5,308 bases of DNA from Deltaproteobacteria bacterium (lineage in GTDB: Bacteria; Desulfobacterota; Binatia; Binatales; Binataceae). The position numbers and the translations under genes were made by a program. Shown here piece after piece: positions 1 to 5,308 of the stretch. Every line of letters starts with the position of its first letter. The first letter of the stretch is position 1. The DNA lies in contig JAJYMR010000162.1 of assembly GCA_021786815.1 (NCBI GenBank), positions 1 to 5,308 on the forward strand, in the 5' to 3' direction. Under the pieces are notes generated by a model. It saw only the letters and a list, made by a program, of their open reading frames with translations. It was not told the DNA's origin and did no database searches.

Positions 1-499
1 CCTCGGCATCGGCGTCGCCATCGGCGTCGTCCTCGGTGCCGCGCGTCTCGCGTTCCTCGTCGCCGCCGATCTTGGAGACGCCGTGCGAGATGAAATTGAT
101 AACGTCGAAGCGCGAGACTCCCTGCTCCTGCAGGAAAAGAAACGCTGCCGATTCGTTCTCGTGAAACATCGCGACCAGCACGTTGCCGCCGTTTATCTCG
201 TTGCGTCCCGCCGACTGGACGTGCAGCGCGGCGCGCTGGAGCGCCCTCTGCACACCCATCGCGTAGCGCGGCATCACGGTCTCGCCGCGCGGCAGCCGTT
301 CAACCGACTCGTCTAGATAGCGGGCGAGCTTGCGCTTGAGCTCCTCGAGATTCGCGCCGCATTGCTGCAGGATGTTGCTGGTCGTCACGTCATGGAGCAT
401 CGCGTACAGCACGTGCTCCAGGCACACGAACTCGTGGCGGCGGTTCACCGCCTCGGTGACGGCCAACTGCAGCGTGACCTGCAGTTCGCGGCTCAGCAT
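1..499 (-). CDS. clpA: ClpA, ATP-dependent Clp protease ATP-binding subunit (N-terminal part, cut by window edge)
   Basis: ClpA is the AAA+ unfoldase that forms a hexamer on the ClpP peptidase in the cytoplasm and feeds unfolded substrates into it. Only the first 166 residues are present, and the gene continues past the left edge. They form the Clp N-domain, a double repeat: the first half starts MLSRELQ and includes HEFVCLEH (residues 22-29), and the second includes LHVQSAGRNE (92-101) followed by NVLVAMF. VSRFDVINFISHG (128-140) closes the domain, as in E. coli ClpA. E23 and E28, which I recall as part of the ClpS-binding face of E. coli ClpA, are both kept. Residues from about 145 form an acidic D/E/G linker towards the first AAA domain, which lies outside the window. 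The start at 499 is preceded by GGGA with 6-nt spacing; an in-frame ATG at 517 is an alternative. It follows clpS by 45 bp on the same strand and is probably co-transcribed. The family call is secure; the rest of the protein cannot be judged. Confidence 0.95.
   Translation of the reverse strand, partial: MLSRELQVTLQLAVTEAVNRRHEFVCLEHVLYAMLHDVTTSNILQQCGANLEELKRKLARYLDESVERLPRGETVMPRYAMGVQRALQRAALHVQSAGRNEINGGNVLVAMFHENESAAFLFLQEQGVSRFDVINFISHGVSKIGGDEERETRGTEDDADGDADAE
7..30 (-). repeat. Two 12-bp direct repeats in the clpA linker
   Basis: Two tandem 12-mers (7-18 and 19-30, identical at 11 of 12 positions) encode the acidic Asp/Gly/Ala linker after the ClpA N-domain. The unit keeps the reading frame, so a copy-number change would only alter linker length. 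It is a low-complexity coding repeat, not a mobile element. Confidence 0.5.
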
Positions 500-544
500 G
501 ATATTTCCCGATGGCATCCTGGTATGCGCCGCGGCGCGGCTCTC

Positions 545-916
545 CTACTCCTTTTCCATCACGCACTTGAGCGGATATTCGGCCTCGCGCGCCATCTCCT
601 CGACGGCGCGGACCTTGGTTTCCGCAATCTCGTATGGATACACGCCCGCAACGCCCATCCCGTTCTGATGGACGTAGAGCATAATGCGCGTCGCCTCGGC
701 GTGCGGCTTGTGAAACACGGTCTTCAGCAAGTCGACGACGAACTCCATCGGAGTGTAGTCGTCGTTGAGCAGGATCACCTTGTACATCGGCGGGCGCTTG
801 GTCTTCGCTTTGGTCCGCGTGCGCCGCTCCGTGGCCGCATCGCCGCCCTGGTCCGCTCCATCGCCGCGGCCATTGATACGCGCGGTCAGCCCCGCTCGCC
901 TGCTCTCTTCGCCCAT
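545..916 (-). CDS. clpS: ClpS, adaptor of the ClpAP protease (N-recognin)
   Basis: ClpS is a small cytoplasmic adaptor that binds proteins with destabilising N-terminal residues (Leu, Phe, Tyr, Trp) and hands them to ClpAP; it also inhibits ClpA autodegradation. The predicted product has 123 residues (E. coli ClpS has about 106). The core starts near residue 41 with RPPMYKVILLNDDYTPMEFV. N51, D52, D53, T55 and M57 match the N-degron pocket residues of E. coli, and H83 in the YVHQNG segment matches the pocket histidine. The signature VYPYEIAETK (92-101) and the ending YPLKCVMEKE are also typical. The first 40 residues are Arg/Gly-rich and probably disordered; this arm is what enters the ClpA channel in known complexes. 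The start at 916 has a weak GAAG with 8-nt spacing. An ATG at 949 is in frame but lies at the predicted transcription start and has no Shine-Dalgarno, so I prefer 916. clpA follows directly. A much longer open frame upstream, to 1294, is an antisense shadow. Confidence 0.95.
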   Translation of the reverse strand: MGEESRRAGLTARINGRGDGADQGGDAATERRTRTKAKTKRPPMYKVILLNDDYTPMEFVVDLLKTVFHKPHAEATRIMLYVHQNGMGVAGVYPYEIAETKVRAVEEMAREAEYPLKCVMEKE

Positions 917-953
917 CGCCAAATCTTCAACTCGGCGCGATTCGCGCATTAAT

Positions 954-962
954 AGAATAGCA
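954..962 (-). promoter_or_regulatory. Possible extended -10 element of clpS
   Basis: Read on the minus strand, the sequence is TGCTATTCT: a TGn extension plus a hexamer matching TATAAT at 4 of 6 positions. Transcription would begin near 947 and leave a leader of about 30 nt before the start at 916. I see no convincing -35 box at 16-18 bp; a TTGAGA on the same strand (988-993) is too far upstream. It resembles the elements upstream of the two plus-strand genes. The call rests on pattern only. Confidence 0.3.
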
Positions 963-1029
963 AATCCGCGCGGGGTGTAGGGAGTATTCTCAAACCAGGC
1001 TCCATGGCGGGAATCGTAGCGCGCAGTTC

Positions 1030-1038
1030 TGCTATTGT
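1030..1038 (+). promoter_or_regulatory. Possible extended -10 element of the FemAB-like gene
   Basis: TGCTATTGT lies 33 nt upstream of the start at 1072. It matches TATAAT at 4 of 6 positions with a TGn extension. Transcription from about 1045 would give a leader of about 27 nt holding GAAGG (1054-1058) and GAG (1061-1063), the only Shine-Dalgarno-like bases. There is no clear -35 box. The 12-mer around it recurs upstream of the ATPase gene at 3792-3803 with one mismatch. Confidence 0.3.
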
Positions 1039-1071
1039 GTTCGCGATGCATGCGAAGGCCGAGATGCCGCG

Positions 1072-2268
1072 ATGAATTCGCCCGACGCAGGCAACGGGGC
1101 TGTCGAGCTTGCCGTGGTTGACGGCGTCTCGAAGATTGCGCGCGAGCAATGGAACTCCCTGCTCGGCGAAGACGACTCGCCCTTCGTTGAATGGGACTGG
1201 CTTTTCGCGATGGAGCAATCGGCGAGCGCGTCGCGCAAGACCGGATGGGCGCCGTGCCATCTGGTCTTGCGCGAGCGCGCCTCCCATCGGCCAATCGCCG
1301 CCTGCCCCGCTTATCTCAAAAGCCACAGCATGGGCGAATTCGTCTTCGACCACGGATGGGCCGAAGCGGCGGAGCGCGCCGGAGTGAGCTACTACCCGAA
1401 GCTGCTGGTGGGCGTTCCCTTCACGCCGCACACCGGACGGCGATTTCTGGTCGCGCCCGCTATCGACCGCAAGCGGATCGTCCCGATTTTGGCGGGCGCT
1501 ATCGCGAAGCTCTGCGAAGAGAACAATCTTTCCTCGGCGCATGTTAACTTTCTCGAACAGGACGAGGCGGCGGCGCTGGTCGAACTCGGGTTCCTCGAAC
1601 GCCTCGGATACCAGTACCACTGGCACAACAGCGGTTTTCGCGAATTCGACGATTACCTGAACCGGCTCAAGCACAAGCGCCGCTCCGCGGTGCGCCATGA
1701 GCGTGCGGCGCTCGCCGAGCAGGGAATCGAGCTCAGGATCGTCGCGGGCGAGGAGATCCCGGACGAGATATTTCCCTCGATGTACCGGCTGTATCTTTCG
1801 ACGATCGACAAGCTCTATTGGGGCCGGCGTTATCTCACTCCGCGCTTCTTCGAGCTTGCCAAAAACTTCAAGCGTTACCTTTGTTTTGTGCTGGCCTATC
1901 GCGCGGGCCGGCTAATCGCGGGAACCTTCAACGTGCAGAAATCGGGCGTGCTCTACGGACGGTACTGGGGATGCTTCGAGGAGCATCGGTTCCTGCACTT
2001 CAACGTCTGCTATTACGCGGGCATCGAGCACTGCATCAGAAACGGCCTCACGCGCTTTGAGCCGGGCGCGGGCGGCGAATACAAATGGCTTCGCGGATTC
2101 GATCCGGCACTCACGCGAAGCGCGCACCTCATCGCGCATCCGGGACTCGCCAAGGCGGTCGCGAACTACTTAAAGCGCGAGCGGCGCGAAGTGATGGCGT
2201 GGATCGAGGAAGGACGCGAGCGAAGCCAGCTCAAACCGCCGCCGCCCACGGACGTCGAAACGCAGTAG
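1072..2268 (+). CDS. FemAB-like protein of the GNAT superfamily (former DUF482)
   Basis: This complete 398-residue protein belongs to the FemAB-like family (Pfam FemAB_like, formerly DUF482), often named 'peptidoglycan biosynthesis-like' or 'GNAT family N-acetyltransferase'. Members have a GNAT-type fold, but the reaction and substrate are not established. Family landmarks, in order, are SPFVEWDWLFAMEQS (36-50), GWAPCHLVL (58-66), YLKSHSMGEFVFDHGWAEA (81-99), YYPKLLVGVPFTP (107-119), LKHKRRSAVRHER (199-211), YWGRRYLTPRFF (249-260), AGTFNV (283-288), LYGRYWGC (294-301), LHFNVCYYAGIEHCI (308-322) and GAGGEYKWLRGF (332-343). There is no signal peptide or membrane helix, so it should be cytoplasmic. 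The C-terminal 40 residues are charged, then proline-rich. The start is the only in-frame ATG near the upstream edge of the conserved region; ATGs at 1046, 1050 and 1064 are out of frame. The gene is divergent from clpS and converges on rmuC. The family call is strong; a role in cell-wall synthesis or in N-degron formation would be inference. Confidence 0.93.
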   Translation: MNSPDAGNGAVELAVVDGVSKIAREQWNSLLGEDDSPFVEWDWLFAMEQSASASRKTGWAPCHLVLRERASHRPIAACPAYLKSHSMGEFVFDHGWAEAAERAGVSYYPKLLVGVPFTPHTGRRFLVAPAIDRKRIVPILAGAIAKLCEENNLSSAHVNFLEQDEAAALVELGFLERLGYQYHWHNSGFREFDDYLNRLKHKRRSAVRHERAALAEQGIELRIVAGEEIPDEIFPSMYRLYLSTIDKLYWGRRYLTPRFFELAKNFKRYLCFVLAYRAGRLIAGTFNVQKSGVLYGRYWGCFEEHRFLHFNVCYYAGIEHCIRNGLTRFEPGAGGEYKWLRGFDPALTRSAHLIAHPGLAKAVANYLKRERREVMAWIEEGRERSQLKPPPPTDVETQ

Positions 2269-2288
2269 ACGCTGCGCGCGCGCCCTCG

Positions 2289-3659
2289 TCAGCTTTCCTC
2301 GGAATCGCCGCCCGCCGCCTGAGCGGTCTCGCGCGGCGCGCTTTCGATCATCGGCAGTTCCTCGACCTCCTTCTTGCCCGCCACGCCCAGTTCCCTGAAG
2401 CGCCGCGTGGCGACCAGCACCCGGCTCTCCATCGAGCGTGCCGTCTGATTGTAGGATTCGACGGCCCTGCCGAGCGCGGCGCCGAGCCTTGCGAGATGCT
2501 CCGCCATCGTGGCGACACGCTCGTGCAGTTCCTGTCCGAGGCGACTGATTCGCTCGGCATTCTCGGCAAGCTGCTCCTGGCGCCATCCGTAGGCGACCGC
2601 TCTGAGCAGCGCGATAAGCGTGGTCGGCGTCGCGAGGATGACCTTTTTTGCGGCGGCGTCCTCGATAAGCGCGGGGTCCTGCTGCAACGCCGCGCTGAAG
2701 AACATCTCGCCCGGTAGGAACAGCACGACGAATTCGGGCGTGGGTCGGCACGCGTCCCAGTAGGCCTTCGACGAGAGCTGGGCGATATGCGCGCGCACCT
2801 GGTTTGCGTGCTCGGCAAGCTTGAGCGCGCGCTGCTCTTCGGCGCCAGCCTCCATCGCTTCGAGATAGCCCTTGAGCGGGACTTTCGAATCGACCACCAC
2901 GTTCCTGCCACCGGGCAGTTGCACGCGCATGTCGGGACGGATGCGGCCGTTTTGGGTTTCGTGGCCCTCCTGCTCGAAGAAGTCGCAATACTCGACCATC
3001 CCGGCGACCTCGACCACGCGCCTTAGCTGCACTTCGCCCCATCGCCCACGCACCGACGGCGTCTTGAGCGCGTCAACCAGGCGGGTCGTCTGCGAGCCGA
3101 GCGCTCGAAGCTGCTCGGCAAGAGCGCCTTCGACAGTGCGACGGTCGGCCTCGATTTTCCGCATCTCTTCGTCGAGCTTCGCGAGCGACTCGCGCGCTGG
3201 CCGCACCATCTCGTCGATCGCTTTTTGCCGGGCTTCGAAGTCGCGCGCCGATATTTCCTGGTTTGCCCTGAGCTTTTCCTCGGCGAGCTTGAGAAAATCG
3301 GAAGTGTTCGCGCGAAGCGTGTCGGCCGCAAGCGACTTGAAGGTGTCGGCAAGCTTGCGCTCGGCATCGGCCAGAAGAAGTTTCTCCTCTTCGAGCCGCT
3401 TGAAGGTTTCCTCGGCACGCGCGCGCGTCTCGGCAAGGGCGCTTTCGGATTGGGAAAGCTGCGCGGCCAGCTCGTCGCGCCGGCTCTCGGCCGCTTCGCG
3501 CCGCGCCCGCTCGGCCGCGGCCTCGGCTTCGGCCCTGCCCGCCTTTACTTCGGCCTCCCGCGCCAGACGTTCCGCCCGCGCGCGCTCTCGCGCGCCTGAA
3601 ATCAGCCATCCCGCCGCGCCGCCGAGCACGACCGCCGCGGCCACTGCCAGCCACTCCAT
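2289..3659 (-). CDS. rmuC: RmuC family protein (DNA recombination protein)
   Basis: RmuC was identified in E. coli as a factor limiting recombination and inversion at short inverted repeats; its domain is predicted to be a PD-(D/E)XK nuclease-like fold. The product has 456 residues. A hydrophobic N-terminal segment (about 3-20, WLAVAAAVVLGGAAGWLI) should anchor it in the inner membrane. Residues 22 to about 195 are a long Ala/Glu/Arg coiled coil. The RmuC domain runs from about 196 to 420, with SVRGRWGEVQLRRVVEVAGM (202-221), RPDMRVQLPGG (241-251), VVVDSKVPL (254-262), EFVVLFLPGEMF (309-320) and LIEDAAAKKVILATPTTLIALL beginning at 331. D243, D257 and K259 are plausible active-site residues in the nuclease-like core. 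The tail after 430 is acidic and variable. The start at 3659 has a strong GGGAGG site. The gene appears monocistronic: it converges on the FemAB-like gene (20-bp gap) and diverges from the ATPase gene. Several long antisense frames overlap it and lack any family pattern. Confidence 0.96.
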   Translation of the reverse strand: MEWLAVAAAVVLGGAAGWLISGARERARAERLAREAEVKAGRAEAEAAAERARREAAESRRDELAAQLSQSESALAETRARAEETFKRLEEEKLLLADAERKLADTFKSLAADTLRANTSDFLKLAEEKLRANQEISARDFEARQKAIDEMVRPARESLAKLDEEMRKIEADRRTVEGALAEQLRALGSQTTRLVDALKTPSVRGRWGEVQLRRVVEVAGMVEYCDFFEQEGHETQNGRIRPDMRVQLPGGRNVVVDSKVPLKGYLEAMEAGAEEQRALKLAEHANQVRAHIAQLSSKAYWDACRPTPEFVVLFLPGEMFFSAALQQDPALIEDAAAKKVILATPTTLIALLRAVAYGWRQEQLAENAERISRLGQELHERVATMAEHLARLGAALGRAVESYNQTARSMESRVLVATRRFRELGVAGKKEVEELPMIESAPRETAQAAGGDSEES

Positions 3660-3668
3660 CTCGCCAGT

Positions 3669-3674
3669 CCTCCC
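3669..3674 (-). promoter_or_regulatory. Ribosome binding site of rmuC
   Basis: GGGAGG on the minus strand, with 9 nt between it and the ATG at 3659. It is the strongest Shine-Dalgarno match I found in the window and fixes the rmuC start just before the membrane segment. Confidence 0.75.
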
Positions 3675-3744
3675 TTTCAGCCGGCGCTTTGCGAAGACCC
3701 GATATTCCGATTTCCAGGAAGCGGAGCGCCAGGTAAACGTGACG

Positions 3745-3750
3745 ATTCTA
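3745..3750 (-). promoter_or_regulatory. Possible -10 box of rmuC
   Basis: The minus strand reads GGCTAGAAT here; TAGAAT matches TATAAT at 5 of 6 positions. Transcription would start near 3738 and give a leader of about 78 nt to the rmuC start. No -35 box is recognisable upstream. This is a low-confidence pattern match. Confidence 0.25.
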
Positions 3751-3760
3751 GCCCGAGGCG

Positions 3761-3764
3761 AGGG
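3761..3764 (+). promoter_or_regulatory. AGGG Shine-Dalgarno-like site for an alternative ATPase start
   Basis: AGGG lies 8 nt before an in-frame ATG at 3773, which would add 15 residues to the ATPase. It is the only good Shine-Dalgarno near either candidate start and argues for 3773. The family's usual N-terminus and the TGCTAT element at 3793 argue for 3818 instead. Both readings remain open. Confidence 0.3.
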
Positions 3765-3792
3765 CGGGCGCGATGCGCCGGGCGGTCAAGCC

Positions 3793-3801
3793 TGCTATCG
3801 T
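3793..3801 (+). promoter_or_regulatory. Possible extended -10 element of the ArsA-like gene
   Basis: TGCTATCGT (TGn plus a 4-of-6 match to TATAAT) lies 16 nt before the ATG at 3818. If functional, the transcript would start near 3808 with a very short leader, excluding the start at 3773. It sits in the 12-mer at 3792-3803, which matches 1029-1040 at 11 of 12 positions. No -35 box is evident. Confidence 0.25.
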
Positions 3802-3817
3802 GTGCTCGACGCTCGCA

Positions 3818-5065
3818 ATGAAGGAACTGCTGCGTAAAGGCTCGATAATCATCCTGCTCGGCACCGGCGGAGTCGGAAAAACGACGGTCGCAGCCGCGCT
3901 CGGGATTGCCGCGGCAAAAGCCGGATTGAACACCGCTGTAATCACCGTTGACCCGGCGCGCCGGCTTCGCGACGCGCTCGGACTTGATTCGCTCGCGGGT
4001 AATCCGACACCGCTATCCGCCGAACAGCTTCGCGCCGCCGGTCTCGCTCCCGATCTTCGGCTTTCCGCGATGATGCTCGACGTCAAGGGGGCGTGGGACG
4101 CGATGGCGGAGCAGTTCGCCAAAGATCCGGCGACCCGGCGGCGAATCCTCGAAAACCCCTTTTACAAGAGCTTGAGCACCGAGTTCGCCGGTTCCGAGGC
4201 GTACGCCGCGCTCGAGAAGCTCTACGACCTCCATCAGAACGGCGATTTCGATATCGAGATCGTAGATACGCCTCCGGCCGCGCACGCGTTCGATTTTCTG
4301 CAAGCGCCGGCGCGGCTTATCCGGCTGCTCGATTCGAGGACCGCGCGATGGCTGTTCACGCCGTCGCTCTCGGCGGGAAGGCTTGCGATGAAGTTTGCGA
4401 GCCAGGCCGCGCGCTTCGTGGTGCGCGAACTCGAGCGCTTCGCGGGCAAGGGCGTGCTTTCGACCATCTCGGATTTTTTTGCCGCCGCCTCGGAGACGCT
4501 CGACGCAACCGTCGATCGGCTGCGCAAAACCGAGGCGCTGCTGCGCTCACCCTCGGCGCATTTCGTCCTGGTCACAACCGCCGAGGAGGATCGGCTGCGC
4601 GGCGCGCAGGAGCTTATCGACGAGATGCGAAGCGAGAGACTCGGTCTCGGCGCGATCGTGCTGAACCGCTTCCTCGACGAGGAAACGTGGTCCGAAGTGA
4701 TGCATGACCCGACGTCGCCGCCCAGGCATCTGGAGGGGATTAGCGCGCTCCGCGCGTCAATGAAGGCGGATATCAGCAGCGATCGCGGGATCAAAAGCGT
4801 GGTCGATTTCCTTGAGGAGTACCGCGTGCGCGTGCTCGCGGACATCGCGCGAGTCGATCGCTATGCGCGCGAGCTTTCCGGGGACGTCAAGCTCGCGGTC
4901 TCGCCGGAGATTGAAGTGGGAATCAGCGATCTCGGCGCGCTCGCTCGAATCGCCGACTTTCTGACGACTCCGGTGGGCGCCTTTGCAGCCCACGCGCGCG
5001 ACGCGAAAGCGCAATCTCGCGCGCCCGGACGCAGGAAGGCGCCGCGACGTCGCGCCCGCCGCTAG
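3818..5065 (+). CDS. ArsA/Get3-like P-loop ATPase, single domain
   Basis: This is a cytoplasmic ATPase of the ArsA/Get3 branch of the SIMIBI class of P-loop NTPases, commonly annotated 'ArsA family ATPase' or 'anion-transporting ATPase'. Counting from 3818 it has 415 residues and one ATPase domain; E. coli ArsA has two. The P-loop is LLGTGGVGKTTVAAA (13-27). ITVDPARRLRDALG (42-55) is the switch I region, corresponding to DPAHSL in ArsA. IVDTPPAAHAFDFL (148-161) is the switch II/DTAP motif. LVTTAEEDRL (251-260) and IVLNRF (280-285) are the usual later strands. The position normally held by the signature lysine of the deviant Walker A motif is T16, and the 415-residue form has no cysteine. Arsenite binding by a cysteine triad or a Get3-like CxxC zinc site is therefore excluded. 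The C-terminus (401-415) is strongly basic. The start is uncertain: 3773 has a better Shine-Dalgarno, 3818 a better family fit. No arsenic-resistance genes or second ATPase copy lie nearby, so an arsenic role is unlikely and the true client is unknown. Confidence 0.92.
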   Translation: MKELLRKGSIIILLGTGGVGKTTVAAALGIAAAKAGLNTAVITVDPARRLRDALGLDSLAGNPTPLSAEQLRAAGLAPDLRLSAMMLDVKGAWDAMAEQFAKDPATRRRILENPFYKSLSTEFAGSEAYAALEKLYDLHQNGDFDIEIVDTPPAAHAFDFLQAPARLIRLLDSRTARWLFTPSLSAGRLAMKFASQAARFVVRELERFAGKGVLSTISDFFAAASETLDATVDRLRKTEALLRSPSAHFVLVTTAEEDRLRGAQELIDEMRSERLGLGAIVLNRFLDEETWSEVMHDPTSPPRHLEGISALRASMKADISSDRGIKSVVDFLEEYRVRVLADIARVDRYARELSGDVKLAVSPEIEVGISDLGALARIADFLTTPVGAFAAHARDAKAQSRAPGRRKAPRRRARR

Positions 5066-5181
5066 TTCGTGGTCTGAGTCCGCCGGGCCCACGGAATTGG
5101 CCGAAGTGCGCAAGAGTTTGGAAAGTACCCGGTCGCCACGTTCGCGCATCCAAGGGCCGCCGCCGCTTCCGCGTTGTCGGT

Positions 5182-5308
5182 CTAGGAATCGCCTCGTGTA
5201 CGGGGTCGCCGCGCCACCTTGACGTTCGAGGCGGTGCGCTCCCTGACCCGGCGCTCGTACCGGGCCCGCTCACGCTCAGCGCGTTCCTTCCGATGCGTCT
5301 TTCGGTAA
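5182..5308 (-). CDS. Possible C-terminal end of a basic hypothetical protein (cut by right edge)
   Basis: One minus-strand frame is open from the right edge to a TAG at 5182-5184 and gives 41 residues. They begin YRKTHRKERAERERARYERR and end RPRTRGDS. The run is Arg/Lys/Glu-rich, like a charged helical tail, and about three quarters of its third codon positions are G or C, as expected for this genome. No family can be named from so little. Plus-strand frames are also open over much of this stretch, so it may be non-coding. If real, the gene would converge on the ATPase gene, with 116 bp (5066-5181) between the stops in which I see no clear terminator. Confidence 0.25.
   Translation of the reverse strand, partial: YRKTHRKERAERERARYERRVRERTASNVKVARRPRTRGDS

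Noticed and set aside
917..1294. Upstream extension of the clpS frame to an ATG at 1294 (249 residues in total).
   Set aside because: The extra 126 residues are Arg/Ser/Ala-rich, lie antisense to the FemAB-like gene and are not part of the ClpS family. ClpS is about 100-125 residues long.
949..1698. Minus-strand open frame of 249 codons overlapping the start of the FemAB-like gene.
   Set aside because: It is a shadow frame in G+C-rich DNA. The plus strand here encodes highly conserved family motifs, and the antisense product shows none.
2085..2717. Plus-strand open frame of 210 codons covering the rmuC 3' end.
   Set aside because: It overlaps both the FemAB-like C-terminus and rmuC in another frame and shows no recognisable protein pattern.
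2872..3837. Plus-strand open frame of 321 codons antisense to rmuC, very rich in Ser, Arg and Ala.
   Set aside because: It mirrors the Ala/Glu/Arg coiled-coil codons of rmuC read in reverse. It has no domain pattern, and rmuC on the other strand is a clear family member over its full length with a strong ribosome binding site.
4093..4707. Plus-strand open frame of 204 codons inside the ATPase gene.
   Set aside because: It is an out-of-frame, Arg-rich shadow of the ATPase, whose own frame carries all the P-loop NTPase motifs.
5043..5054. Perfect 12-bp palindrome CGCGACGTCGCG near the end of the ATPase gene, considered as an operator or terminator.
   Set aside because: It lies in codons for the basic Arg-rich tail, where such GC palindromes arise easily, and no T-tract follows.
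3818..5065. Assignment as an arsenite efflux pump ATPase (arsA).
   Set aside because: It has one domain instead of two and no cysteines for metalloid binding, and no arsB, arsR or arsD lies nearby. Only the superfamily name is justified.
5247..5264. Small inverted repeat CCCGG/CCGGG with an 8-nt loop, considered as a terminator.
   Set aside because: The stem is only 5 bp, there is no T-run on either strand, and it sits in the middle of the possible minus-strand coding tail.

Overview
The window is high-G+C bacterial DNA (about mid-60s percent G+C by eye, not counted). It is densely coding and its third codon positions are rich in G and C. The gene set is typical of a Gram-negative or proteobacteria-like lineage: clpS-clpA, a FemAB-like protein of the former DUF482 family, rmuC and a one-domain ArsA-type ATPase. 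The ATPase, with a GTGGVGKT-type P-loop, most resembles what I recall from myxobacterial and actinobacterial relatives. An uncultured deltaproteobacterium-like or Binatota-like organism would fit, but this is a weak guess; no marker here fixes the taxonomy.

Layout, left to right. On the minus strand, clpS is followed by the start of clpA, which runs off the left edge; these two form an operon for degradation of N-degron substrates. A 155-bp divergent region separates clpS from a plus-strand gene for a complete 398-residue FemAB-like protein of the GNAT superfamily. This gene meets minus-strand rmuC tail to tail with only 20 bp between stop codons. rmuC has its own strong Shine-Dalgarno site. 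It is separated by a second divergent region (113-158 bp, depending on the start used) from a plus-strand ArsA/Get3-like ATPase gene. The last 243 bp hold no confident gene. They may contain the basic C-terminus of a further minus-strand gene entering from the right edge.

How the genes relate. ClpS and ClpA certainly act together: ClpS delivers N-degron proteins to ClpAP. The FemAB-like gene shares the clpS upstream region. FemX-type proteins and the N-degron-making aminoacyl transferases (Aat, ATE/Bpt) share a GNAT-type fold, so a link to N-degron biology is an interesting hypothesis, though nothing here proves it. RmuC (genome maintenance) and the ATPase have no evident partner in the window. 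A TGCTAT extended -10-like element lies upstream of clpS, the FemAB-like gene and the ATPase gene.

I found no RNA genes, CRISPR arrays, insertion sequences, attachment sites or convincing intrinsic terminators. No stretch longer than 300 bp lacks a gene. The window looks like ordinary chromosomal core. The best leads are the ATPase, which lacks cysteines and the signature lysine, and the clpS/FemAB-like pairing.
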